From assembly GCA_947382415.1 (NCBI GenBank), contig CANCYO010000008.1:7422-71421 (forward strand): a DNA stretch of 64,000 nt, read 5' to 3'. A program made the translations under genes and the position numbers. Positions 8,781-16,488 of the stretch are shown in pieces. Position 1 is the first letter of the stretch, and every line of letters starts with the position of its first letter. Source of the stretch: an uncultured Lachnospiraceae bacterium. GTDB lineage: Bacteria > Bacillota > Clostridia > Lachnospirales > Lachnospiraceae. The notes below the pieces were generated by a model. The model made no database searches. It was given only the letters and a program-made list of their open reading frames with translations, and was not told where the DNA came from.

Positions 8781-8809
8781 AGTATATATCGAACAAGTGT
8801 TCGTGTCAA
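8781..8809 (-). promoter_or_regulatory. Sigma-A promoter with embedded LexA (SOS) box
   Basis: On the minus strand TTGACA (8804-8809) and TATACT (8781-8786) are separated by exactly 17 bp. The spacer contains CGAACACTTGTTCG (8790-8803), a perfect match to the Gram-positive DinR/LexA consensus CGAAC-N4-GTTCG. LexA bound here would block RNA polymerase. DNA damage should therefore release the sigma-like and ParB-like genes. Confidence 0.9.
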
Positions 8810-9018
8810 CAGAAATTTTCCATCCTTTTTTGCTTCCTTACTATAAGACATCCCAAGTCCAATTTCGTGTACTTAAATTGATCAACATGAATTAATCAAA
8901 ACTTACCAATTAGAAAAAAAACGAAGAAAATCTCAACTCAAATGTAGAAATAATAATCAGACCCGACAAAAACAACTAAAAACCTCGTATGAAATTTACA
9001 GGAAGGAGCAGACAGACA

Positions 9019-9228
9019 ATGACAAATTTATTCCATGACACATCCGGTTATATGAGCGCGCGCCATACCATGCATACCACCTTTGGCGGATATGTTTACC
9101 TCTCCGACTTTAATACGGACAACAGAGGAAAGGACAATCCGAAAGGCTCTCCCCTGGCGCGCCGCATAGCGTCCGATCAGCGTTTTGACGAACAGTGCGC
9201 CACAGACATTGCATTCAGAATTCATTGA
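9019..9228 (+). CDS. Small unknown protein, first gene of the polymerase/tail cluster
   Basis: 69 residues starting MTNLFHDTSGYMSARHTM. GGAAGGAG lies 9 nt upstream of this ATG, which makes 9019 a better start than the in-frame codon at 8989. I recognise no family. It is rich in Asp, Arg, Thr and His, has no hydrophobic segment, and is probably cytoplasmic. It ends 12 bp before the polymerase gene and surely shares its transcript. It could be an accessory factor of the polymerase, but this is only position-based inference. Confidence 0.55.
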   Translation: MTNLFHDTSGYMSARHTMHTTFGGYVYLSDFNTDNRGKDNPKGSPLARRIASDQRFDEQCATDIAFRIH

Positions 9229-9240
9229 GGAGGACGACAC

Positions 9241-11922
9241 ATGCTCGACAGACAATATCATCTCTATTCCGTGGACACGGCGAGTTTTTACAGCAATCAC
9301 GAAAAAAATCTGCATGATCAAAACTTCCGTTTTCATACAGAACAGAAATACATAGAAGAGAAACTCTCCGCTCTGAAAAAGGTTTGCGCTTCTCCCGACA
9401 CTGATCCGGAATATCAAAAGTGGCTGGAACTGAGAGAGCATAAACGCAGGAAAATCCGGGAGTCCAAGGAGAAGCTTCTCATGCTCCTCTCACATAAAGC
9501 GGCGCAAAACGAAGTTTCAGACGGGAACGACCATATCCGGGCACTTCGGGAGGACAGTCTGAACGATACACGCGTAGTCTCCGTGTTCGACTCCGCGCTG
9601 AGCCGGACCATCGGCATCGAACAGGATGAACTTACGGATACCATGGTGATCGTACAGATTTATTACTTTGACGTATTCCGCGACCTGTCCTTTTATGGGT
9701 TTATGTGGCGAGGCGAAAAATACCAGTACTTTACCTCGTCAGCCGGCCAGATCCGCCAGAAAAAAGCTGTATTTATTAAGGAATGCGTGTGGAACCGGAT
9801 CAAACTGACTGTGATGTGCGGCCTTACCGTGGACAAGATCAACGCGCTGGGCGGAAACAATGTAAATAAACATCTGGCCTATATGGCTTTGGCCAATTCG
9901 GCAACCGACCAATGGAACGATTTTGACATTGACCGCACCATCGTCATAGAGGATTTTGAGACTGAAGTTTACGGAACCTTTGATTTTGTGGATGAGACAG
10001 ATTATTCCATAACAAGAAAAACCGGCGCCGTTCCCATCACTCACACAGACGGAGCCGGAATGATGCTTCCCTGCGTCTCCCGTAAAAACTTTATGTTTCG
10101 AGCCCCCTGGATCAAGGGCCTTCTGGGTGTGTTTGATTTCAGAAAGTTTATTGAGACCACTGGCTGTTCCCCTGTCGTCACAGACATATACGGCAGGGAA
10201 CACAATGTGATAGACGAGGACATTCAGATCATTTTTACCAAAAGCCAGTTTAAAATGTACCGCTACTATGCTTCCTGGGACGAGTACAAGACCTCTTTTA
10301 AAACATACGGATGCAGCGCTGGAAGATGCAATATCGAAGAGGACCGCATCAAACATGCAAAGCTCAATTATCAAATGCTTCAGACGCTCACAGACGTCAC
10401 CGATCAGGAGGCCGATCTTTTGACCCGCAGCTCGGCAGAGCGGATCAACAATATCTGCAACTCAAAAGAAACCATGATGGAGGTCCTGGGCATCACTCCC
10501 TGCAACACGGATATGACCCCCTTCCAAAAAGCCGTGAAACGCTACCCCGCCCTGCTGAATGACACTTACACAAAAGATATCCTTCGCGAGATCAAAGACA
10601 GTCTGGTCAAAAAATACCGCAGCGGGAAGCTCGAGATTGTCGGAAAATATACCTTTCTGCTGCCCGATTACTATGCCGCCTGCCAATACTGGTTTGGCGG
10701 GATCAGAGAGCCCGAAGGTCTACTGGCGGACGGAGAAGTATTCTGCCGCCTGTTCCGGCAATACAACAGACTGGACTGCCTCAGAAGCCCGCATCTCTAC
10801 AGAGAACATGCCATACGCTGCAATACTGCCTCCCACACGTACGGAGAACGGGCACACAAGCTTGCGGAGTGGTTTGTCACCGACGGGATCTATGCCGGCT
10901 GCCATGATCTGATCAGCAAGCTCCTGATGTATGACGTGGACGGCGACAAGGCTCTGGTGGTGGCAGACCCGGATTTCGTCCGCATCGCCCGGCGGAATAT
11001 GAGCGGAATCGTACCTTTATATTATAATATGCGCAAAGCCGAGCCCACCGCCATCAGTCCCCAAAGCATTTATGACGGACTGCACGCCGCTTTCACAGGG
11101 GGCAATATCGGCACCTACAGCAATCACATCTCCAAGATCTGGAATGACGATGTCTTTTTATACGGCACGGAACAGGAAAAACAGGATGCGCTGGACTGCA
11201 TTAAGAGATTGTGCTGCCAGAATAATTTTGTCATCGACTATGCCAAAACCTTATACAAACCGGAATTCCCGCCGGAAATACAAAAGGCCATTGCCCGCTA
11301 CACCGGAAACCGGCTTCCTGCGTTCTTTACCTATGCCAAGGACAAATCCGCCTCCCAGGTGAGGGAGCGCAATGCCAGCCTCGTAAACCGGATCTGCGAA
11401 CGCATACCGGACAAGCCCATCAACACCCGCGGTCTGCACCTGGATAAACCGGAATACCGGAAAATGATGGCCCGGGATGCAACGGTCTGTGCCGGGGAAG
11501 TAGCCGCCCTCTATGACAGGCTGAACAGACAGTATCGCTATCTGATCAACCAGCAAAACACCGGAACAGGCAATCTGCGCTATACCGCCTGCAAAATCAG
11601 AGATGCCTTCCGGCAATGCGGATATTCGGACGAAACCATAACAGACATGCTGGTTGCTTATCTATATGGCCACAACAAGCGCTACAAACAATTACTGTGG
11701 CTGTGCTACGGCGAACGGATTCTACACAATCTGGAACAAAACATTGAAACAAAAAAGACCAAACTGCTGCAATGCACCGACTGCAGCGAATGGATGGAGC
11801 TTCCCGCCTGCTCAAAGACCCGGCGATGCGATAAGTGCCGGGCCGCCTTCCAGAGACAGAAGACCAGACTGCGTGTGCAGCGGTGCCGGCAAAGACAAAC
11901 TAAAAAGGAGGACCTCACATGA
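9241..11922 (+). CDS. Single-chain two-barrel RNA polymerase of the YonO / cellular RdRp (QDE-1) class
   Basis: 893 residues. The decisive motif is D565-V-D-G-D569 (MYDVDGDKALVVAD), the metal-binding DxDGD of eukaryotic RNA-silencing polymerases and of SPbeta YonO. Upstream, T-D270-G-A-G followed by RAPWIK292GLLGV matches the conserved DG.G and R...KG elements of the first double-psi beta-barrel. The C-terminus carries a zinc ribbon (C845-T-D-C848 and a second CDKC) with a very basic tail. YonO is a DNA-dependent RNA polymerase working as one polypeptide; the same template use is inferred here. The ribosome site GAGGAGG is good, and the stop overlaps the next start (ATGA). It probably transcribes the tail genes, but packaging into the particle cannot be excluded. 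Confidence 0.8.
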   Translation: MLDRQYHLYSVDTASFYSNHEKNLHDQNFRFHTEQKYIEEKLSALKKVCASPDTDPEYQKWLELREHKRRKIRESKEKLLMLLSHKAAQNEVSDGNDHIRALREDSLNDTRVVSVFDSALSRTIGIEQDELTDTMVIVQIYYFDVFRDLSFYGFMWRGEKYQYFTSSAGQIRQKKAVFIKECVWNRIKLTVMCGLTVDKINALGGNNVNKHLAYMALANSATDQWNDFDIDRTIVIEDFETEVYGTFDFVDETDYSITRKTGAVPITHTDGAGMMLPCVSRKNFMFRAPWIKGLLGVFDFRKFIETTGCSPVVTDIYGREHNVIDEDIQIIFTKSQFKMYRYYASWDEYKTSFKTYGCSAGRCNIEEDRIKHAKLNYQMLQTLTDVTDQEADLLTRSSAERINNICNSKETMMEVLGITPCNTDMTPFQKAVKRYPALLNDTYTKDILREIKDSLVKKYRSGKLEIVGKYTFLLPDYYAACQYWFGGIREPEGLLADGEVFCRLFRQYNRLDCLRSPHLYREHAIRCNTASHTYGERAHKLAEWFVTDGIYAGCHDLISKLLMYDVDGDKALVVADPDFVRIARRNMSGIVPLYYNMRKAEPTAISPQSIYDGLHAAFTGGNIGTYSNHISKIWNDDVFLYGTEQEKQDALDCIKRLCCQNNFVIDYAKTLYKPEFPPEIQKAIARYTGNRLPAFFTYAKDKSASQVRERNASLVNRICERIPDKPINTRGLHLDKPEYRKMMARDATVCAGEVAALYDRLNRQYRYLINQQNTGTGNLRYTACKIRDAFRQCGYSDETITDMLVAYLYGHNKRYKQLLWLCYGERILHNLEQNIETKKTKLLQCTDCSEWMELPACSKTRRCDKCRAAFQRQKTRLRVQRCRQRQTKKEDLT

Positions 11923-12254
11923 TCGTCACACAGGAAAACCTGATCAGACAGATAGCCGCCAGAGAAGACATGCATACAGAGCTTGTCCGGCAGATCTTCA
12001 AATCCGCGGAGGACCTGGTGTTCCAGTACCTTTCGTCCACTACCCCGTCCGAAAATACCATTGTCAAGATACTGGACGGGCTCAGCCTGGAATGCAATTA
12101 CATCCCTGAAAAGCAGATCCACACCTACGACGATATCATCTGCCGCCCCCGCATCCGGGCCAGACCCCGGGTGACCAGATACTACAACAGGAAACTCAAC
12201 AATTTTAATGAATCTGTTAAAAATCCAGATAGAAAGGCCGGTGATCCAAAATGA
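11919..12254 (+). CDS. HU/IHF-like small DNA-binding protein (divergent)
   Basis: 111 residues. The first half fits the HU helical dimer part (ENLIRQIAAREDMHTELVRQIFKSAEDLVF, then a short strand TIVKILDGLSLEC). The C-terminal part contains an RPRIRARPRVTRYYNRKLNN stretch reminiscent of the end of HU-like proteins. Similarity is by pattern only. It overlaps the polymerase stop (ATGA) and its own stop overlaps the next start, so three proteins are made in a coupled way. A role as a DNA-binding partner of the polymerase is a reasonable inference. Confidence 0.5.
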   Translation: MIVTQENLIRQIAAREDMHTELVRQIFKSAEDLVFQYLSSTTPSENTIVKILDGLSLECNYIPEKQIHTYDDIICRPRIRARPRVTRYYNRKLNNFNESVKNPDRKAGDPK

Positions 12255-12991
12255 AACAGGATGCGTTAAAAATATACAGAGGAGAGGACTTCGTGGTGTC
12301 AGACCATATCACGGTCCATCAGGCCACGCTCAATGAAATATGCGATTATGGAGAGTGCGAATATTACTCCATGATCTATCAACTCACTGCCACCCCCCAG
12401 TCCATGAAAGTGCAATTGTGGGATATCGGCATTGATTATACCCGGATCAGTCCCTTTGAGTTGTTTTATCATATTTTATACAGGCTCTATCCACAGGAGA
12501 GGACCGCGATTCTGTTCGGCGGCCTGGATCTCACCAGATTCAAACAGGGACAGCGCCGGGACACCGGCGCGCCGGTGCTGTATCAGAGCATCTGCGGAGA
12601 ATCCGTATTTTGGGACGAATACACATACGATATCATCATGGACTATCTGCGACAGAGCCATATGATTCATAAGGATGAAAAGCTGCCTGCAAACGAGACC
12701 ACCAAAATGATCCTCATCGAAGACGCCCGGGAGGAGGCAAAACGCAATGAGGACAGAGAATATCACTCCCAGTTAAAAAACCTCATCTCCTCCATGGTCA
12801 ACAGCGAGGGCTTTAAATATGACCACTCCCGTGTCTGGGATATGAAAATAAACGCCTTTATGGATTCCGTGAAAAGAATCTCCAAAATAAAAAATGCGGA
12901 GCTGCTGCTGCAATCCGGCTATTCCGGTTTCGGCGTGAGCCTGAAGGATATCGATAAAAAGCAATTGGACTGGCTGGGTGAGCTCGAATAA
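12251..12991 (+). CDS. Unknown protein coupled to the polymerase module
   Basis: 246 residues, soluble, with no family that I recognise. It has a beta-rich N-terminal half (DFVVSDHITVHQATLNEICDYGE) and a helical, acidic and lysine-rich C-terminal half (EDAREEAKRNEDREYHSQLKNL). The ending is GVSLKDIDKKQLDWLGELE. The start codon overlaps the HU-like gene stop. Position just before the tail tube gene is where phage tail-completion or tail-assembly proteins often lie, so that is one option. The coupling suggests instead that it belongs with the polymerase. Confidence 0.6.
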   Translation: MKQDALKIYRGEDFVVSDHITVHQATLNEICDYGECEYYSMIYQLTATPQSMKVQLWDIGIDYTRISPFELFYHILYRLYPQERTAILFGGLDLTRFKQGQRRDTGAPVLYQSICGESVFWDEYTYDIIMDYLRQSHMIHKDEKLPANETTKMILIEDAREEAKRNEDREYHSQLKNLISSMVNSEGFKYDHSRVWDMKINAFMDSVKRISKIKNAELLLQSGYSGFGVSLKDIDKKQLDWLGELE

Positions 12992-13193
12992 ACCCTTCTA
13001 AACTGCAGTCCCGACGCCATGCACTCCATTCTGTAACGCGATGTGAATCCCATTAAAAAAGTCCACTGCGCATGGACGGACTAAAAAGAAGCGGATCAAA
13101 ATAGTCCATTTCCGCTGGGCCATGTTTTGTGCATATAAGGGAAACAGAAAATCCCGATTCATTTACTTATCCACATATAAAGGAGGAACAACT
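12992..13193 (+). promoter_or_regulatory. Leader region ahead of the major tail gene, with small hairpins
   Basis: A 202-bp non-coding gap inside an otherwise tightly packed cluster. It holds a hairpin AGTCC...GGACT near 13062-13084 flanked by A runs, and GCGGA...TCCGC at 13093-13117. I see no convincing -35/-10 pair. It probably contains the promoter or processing site that gives the tail tube gene its own high expression. Confidence 0.4.
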
Positions 13194-13991
13194 ATGAATT
13201 TTAATCCCAATGAATTGATTCTCGAGAAGATCAGAGCCGTGGAGGAATACGATCCCGCAACCAATGAGCTGACCGGAAGATATACCCAGATCGAAGAGCC
13301 CAGTCTCAAGACCAGCGCCGACGCAATGGAAGTCACCGACAGCATGGGCGCCACCATCCAGACCTTCTACAATGCCCAGAAGGGTACTTTCGACTTCACC
13401 AACTCCCTCTTCTCTCTGGATCTTGCCGCTTCCCAGTACGGCTCCGACAAAGTTGTGGCCACTGACGATCAGAAGATTCGCATCCCGGTGTCCGAGGTCA
13501 TCACCATCGGTGCAGACCACACTGCCGTACTGAAATATGTCCCTGTGGGCACTGCCGGCGCAGAGGTCAAATACGTAAAAGTCATCAACGAGAACAATAC
13601 CTTCGGCGAGACTTACGAGGTTGCCGCCACAGCCGGCGAGGGCAAGTTCACCATCGACGCGGCAGCGAAGACCATCACGCTTCCCGAGGGCGTCACAGGT
13701 AGAGTATTTGTAAACTATGAGAAGGAATCCTCCTCCGCCGTTCAGGTTGTGAAGAAGACCGACAGCGTACCTGAGGTCAAGACCCTGCTGATCCATGCCA
13801 TCTTCCATGATCCCTGCAATCAGAATCTGGTATACGCCGGCGTCATCAGATGTCCCAGAGCACAGATCGATCCCTCCAGCACCGAGCTGTCCCTGAAGGC
13901 CGACGGCAAGCATGCAGCATCCTATGTGCTGAGCAAGGAATACTGCTCCGACGACAGCAGACTGTTCGACATTCTGGTCTCCGAGGACTGA
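13194..13991 (+). CDS. Probable major tail tube protein
   Basis: 265 residues starting MNFNPNELILEKIRAVEEYD. AAAGGAGGAACAACT before the ATG is the strongest ribosome site in the cluster. Codons are strongly biased to C-ending forms, as expected for a very abundant protein. The protein is beta-rich and ends in a block resembling phage tail tube proteins (CPRAQIDPSSTELSLKADGK, then FDILVSED). A frame extending 24 codons upstream is not needed. No sheath protein is present nearby, so the tube should be non-contractile. The identification is from composition, position and end motif, not from a database match. Confidence 0.6.
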   Translation: MNFNPNELILEKIRAVEEYDPATNELTGRYTQIEEPSLKTSADAMEVTDSMGATIQTFYNAQKGTFDFTNSLFSLDLAASQYGSDKVVATDDQKIRIPVSEVITIGADHTAVLKYVPVGTAGAEVKYVKVINENNTFGETYEVAATAGEGKFTIDAAAKTITLPEGVTGRVFVNYEKESSSAVQVVKKTDSVPEVKTLLIHAIFHDPCNQNLVYAGVIRCPRAQIDPSSTELSLKADGKHAASYVLSKEYCSDDSRLFDILVSED

Positions 13992-14010
13992 CCGCCAGAT
14001 AAAGCGATAA

Positions 14011-14328
14011 ATGAATACACAGATCAATACACAAAACACGACACAGATGAATACGCAAAGCAATATTCAGATCAACGCGCGCTGCAAAATATGCGGTAAA
14101 GGCTACTATATCTGCAATTCCTGCCGGAAATCCCAGCGTACAAACCCCTGGCAGACCGTCACGAACAGCATGGAGCATTACAAGATCTATCTGGCCGTCC
14201 ATCATTATACCATATCCGGCGATAAAACAGCCGCCGCAGCGGAACTGCAAAACTGTGACTTATCCGGGCAGGAATCCTTCCTGCCCGAAATCCAATCTGC
14301 CATCAAAGAGATCCTTGCCGGATCCTGA
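14011..14328 (+). CDS. Small zinc-binding tail-cluster protein
   Basis: 105 residues. A low-complexity start (MNTQINTQNTTQMNTQSN) precedes a four-cysteine knuckle, C-K-I-C and C-N-S-C, and then a helical part with NPWQTVTNSMEHYKIYLAVHHY. Similar short Cys4 proteins occur in Firmicutes prophages between tail tube and tape measure genes, where tail assembly chaperones are encoded. That role is inferred from place only. The N-terminal Asn/Gln/Thr repeat is unusual for this type. Confidence 0.55.
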   Translation: MNTQINTQNTTQMNTQSNIQINARCKICGKGYYICNSCRKSQRTNPWQTVTNSMEHYKIYLAVHHYTISGDKTAAAAELQNCDLSGQESFLPEIQSAIKEILAGS

Positions 14329-14341
14329 TCTGCGGGAGGAG

Positions 14342-15457
14342 GTGATTCCCATAAAAAACATTTATCTCGACCACGCCGCTGCCACCCCCCTGTCACAGGA
14401 GACCAAAGAATATCTGATCTCGCTGCTGGACACCTATGGCAATCCCTCCTCCCTACACTCCCTGGGAGGGCAGGCAAGACAGCTTCTGTCCTCCGCACGG
14501 GAATCCGCCGCCCGGTTTATCAACGCCCGGCCCGACCGGATCTGCTTTACGGGCAGCGGATCTGCGTCCAACACTCTGGCAATCAAAGGCTGCTCTGCCG
14601 AATATAACTGCCGCATCCTCTACTCCCCCACCGCACACAAATCCATTCTGAACTGTGCCAAGGACTGCCCTCACAGCCATCCCCTGACAGTGGACCGACA
14701 GGGTGCGATCATTCTGTCGGATCTGGAAAAACTGCTGGACGCCGGTGATACCCCTGCTCTGGCAGTGATCGACTACGCCAGTTCAGAGCTCGGCACCATA
14801 CAGGACGTCCAAACGATCATTGATCTGGTCCACTCCCGCCGGGGGCTGGTCTTCCTGGACTGCACCGGCAGCATCCCCACGATTCCGGTGGACGTAAACA
14901 CATTAGATGCGGACATGCTGGCCTTCTCAGCCCACAAACTCGGCGCTCTCAAAGGCTGCGGCGTCCTCTACAAAAAGCCCGGTGTCAAACTGAAGCCTCT
15001 GGTCTACGGCAGTCAGGAGCAGGGACTTTGGGGCGGCACCGAAAATATCCTTGGCATCGCCTCTCTGGGCACAGCCCTCCGACAATATGACTACGCTTCC
15101 GTATCTCCCCGGAATCGGGATTATGTCTATGACTATGTCCGGCACAACATCCCCGACAGCTATCTGGTGGGCAGCCCGGTGAAACGGCTTCCACACAATC
15201 TGTATCTGTGTTTTCGCGGCGTGGACGGAGAGAGCCTGATGATCCTGCTGGACTTAAAGGGCATTCAGGTGTCCACCGGCTCTGCCTGCAACAGCCAAAG
15301 CCGCACCGCTTCCGCCGCACTGTCCGCCATCGGAATGGACGAGGCAGATATCCACAGCTGCATCCGCTTAAGCTTCAGCGGCAGAGAAACCCCGGACGAG
15401 CTGGATTATGTGTGCCGGACATTAAAAGAAGCTGTGGACAGGCTCCGGGACCCGTAA
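14342..15457 (+). CDS. NifS/IscS-like cysteine desulfurase inside the tail cluster
   Basis: About 370 residues of a class V aminotransferase. Seen: NIYLDHAAATPL (normally YLDNAATTP), FTGSGSASNTLAIKG, the PLP lysine in SAHK199LGALKG, and the catalytic cysteine in STGSAC316NSQ (numbering from GTG at 14342). The GGTEN loop is also present. The enzyme would move sulfur from cysteine to an acceptor such as a tRNA or scaffold; no IscU, ThiI or MnmA partner is near. Start choice is odd: AGGAGGTGA ends 5 nt before ATA at 14351, which gives (M)KNIYLDH, while the in-frame GTG at 14342 sits inside that ribosome site. It follows the Cys4 protein by 13 bp and shares its strand and operon. Confidence 0.88.
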   Translation: MIPIKNIYLDHAAATPLSQETKEYLISLLDTYGNPSSLHSLGGQARQLLSSARESAARFINARPDRICFTGSGSASNTLAIKGCSAEYNCRILYSPTAHKSILNCAKDCPHSHPLTVDRQGAIILSDLEKLLDAGDTPALAVIDYASSELGTIQDVQTIIDLVHSRRGLVFLDCTGSIPTIPVDVNTLDADMLAFSAHKLGALKGCGVLYKKPGVKLKPLVYGSQEQGLWGGTENILGIASLGTALRQYDYASVSPRNRDYVYDYVRHNIPDSYLVGSPVKRLPHNLYLCFRGVDGESLMILLDLKGIQVSTGSACNSQSRTASAALSAIGMDEADIHSCIRLSFSGRETPDELDYVCRTLKEAVDRLRDP

Positions 15458-15511
15458 ACCATAAACCTGACAGAAACATACTGACAGAAAACAGCAACAA
15501 TCAATCACCAC

Positions 15512-15583
15512 ATGGGCACATGGGCACATGGACACATGGACGCATGGACACATGGACACATGGACGCATGGACACATGGAAAC
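15512..15583 (+). repeat. 8-bp tandem repeat, 9 units (ATGGRCRC)
   Basis: Nine head-to-tail 8-bp units: ATGGGCAC twice, then ATGGACAC and ATGGACGC variants, ending ATGGAAAC, with a partial tenth copy at 15584. It lies in the 159-bp gap between the desulfurase stop and the holin start, 33 bp before the holin ATG. A unit length that is not a multiple of three and lies outside genes is prone to copy-number slippage and could alter holin expression. It is not a CRISPR array: units are too short and there are no spacers. Confidence 0.95.
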
Positions 15584-15616
15584 ATGGAATGAAATAGAAA
15601 GGAAGAATTTCTGCAT

Positions 15617-15931
15617 ATGAATGAAAACCTGTTTCAGATCATCCTCATGATCATTCCCATACTCAGCACCGTCATCACCTATTTTGTGATTCCCTATATC
15701 CGGGCAAACATCGACACCGAGAAACTGGCTCAGTATAAGGAATGGGCCTCACTGGCGGTAAAAACGGCGGAAATGCTCTGGCAGGAAACCGGACACGGCA
15801 AAGATAAAAAGCAATATGCCGTGGATTTTCTGGACCGCACCGTCAACGCCCGTAAGAGAGTCATCTCCAAAGAACAGATTAACGTGCTGATCGAAGCTGC
15901 CGTGAAACAGATGAAGGAGGACTCAAAATGA
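15617..15931 (+). CDS. Phage holin, LLH family
   Basis: 104 residues. One N-terminal hydrophobic helix (FQIILMIIPILSTVITYFVIPYI) is followed by a charged helical domain with EWASLAVKTAEMLWQETGHGKDKKQYAVDFL. This is the characteristic layout of LLH-family holins (PF09682), which control pore formation for release of the endolysin. Its stop overlaps the start of the amidase gene (ATGA), so holin and lysin are translationally coupled. In a headless tail locus the pair would serve to lyse the producer and release particles. Confidence 0.88.
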   Translation: MNENLFQIILMIIPILSTVITYFVIPYIRANIDTEKLAQYKEWASLAVKTAEMLWQETGHGKDKKQYAVDFLDRTVNARKRVISKEQINVLIEAAVKQMKEDSK

Positions 15932-16467
15932 AAATCAATATCCACGCCGGCCACAACCCGGACGGCAAAATCGCCTGCGGCGCGGCAGGACTCATCCGCG
16001 AATCGACAGAAGCCCGCATCGTCAAGGACAAGGTTCTCTCCATCCTGAGAGCCCAGGGCCATACTGTATATGACTGCACAGTAGACAACGGGACATCCCA
16101 AAACGATGTGCTCAGAAAAATCGTGTCCCTGTGCAACGCCCACCCCGTGGATCTCGACGTCAGCATCCATTTCAACGCGGGCGCAAACAAAACGGCAAAC
16201 GGCCGCACCACCGGAACCGAGGTCTATGTGTACTCCGCCTCCTCCAGGGCAAAGGAAGCCGCCCGGCGTGTCGCCGGCGCAATCTCCGCCCTGGGCTTTC
16301 AAAACCGTGGCGTGAAATACAGATCTTCACTGTATGTACTGAAACACACCAAGGCCCCCGCCCTGCTGATCGAGGTCTGCTTTGTGGACGATCCCGACGA
16401 CGTGAGAATCTATGACGCCGATCGGACTGCACAGGCCATCGCACAGGCACTCACGGCAACCAAATGA
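15928..16467 (+). CDS. N-acetylmuramoyl-L-alanine amidase (Amidase_3 endolysin)
   Basis: 179 residues, a bare catalytic domain without a wall-binding tail. Zinc ligands are visible: H7 in NIHAGHN, the Glu in REST-E-ARIV, and the His in DVSIHFNA. The catalytic Glu lies in LLIEVCFVDDPDD. It cuts the amide bond between N-acetylmuramic acid and L-alanine in peptidoglycan. There is no signal peptide, so it depends on the coupled holin upstream for access to the wall. It probably acts in producer lysis. Confidence 0.92.
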   Translation: MKINIHAGHNPDGKIACGAAGLIRESTEARIVKDKVLSILRAQGHTVYDCTVDNGTSQNDVLRKIVSLCNAHPVDLDVSIHFNAGANKTANGRTTGTEVYVYSASSRAKEAARRVAGAISALGFQNRGVKYRSSLYVLKHTKAPALLIEVCFVDDPDDVRIYDADRTAQAIAQALTATK

Positions 16468-16488
16468 CAGGAAAGGCACAGATACACA

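Noticed and set aside
8722..8796. N-terminal extension of the sigma-like protein
   Set aside because: The first codon would lie between the -35 and -10 of the gene's own promoter, so it cannot be transcribed from it; ATG 8721 has a proper ribosome site.
9241..11922. RNA-virus replicase
   Set aside because: The catalytic motif is DxDGD of two-barrel polymerases and not the GDD palm motif of viral replicases; the gene sits in a DNA operon with tail genes.
14255..14341. GTG-started N-terminal extension of the desulfurase
   Set aside because: It overlaps the upstream Cys4 gene in another frame and adds residues (PGRNPSCPKSN) with no match to the family start.
15512..15591. CRISPR array
   Set aside because: Units are 8 bp, contiguous, with no spacers and no cas genes in the window.
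15208..15597. Open frame that includes the 8-bp repeat as a Met-Asp-Thr-Trp-Thr-His-Gly-Arg type repeat protein
   Set aside because: Most of it is out of frame within the desulfurase gene and it has no ribosome site; an 8-bp unit only mimics a repeat protein.
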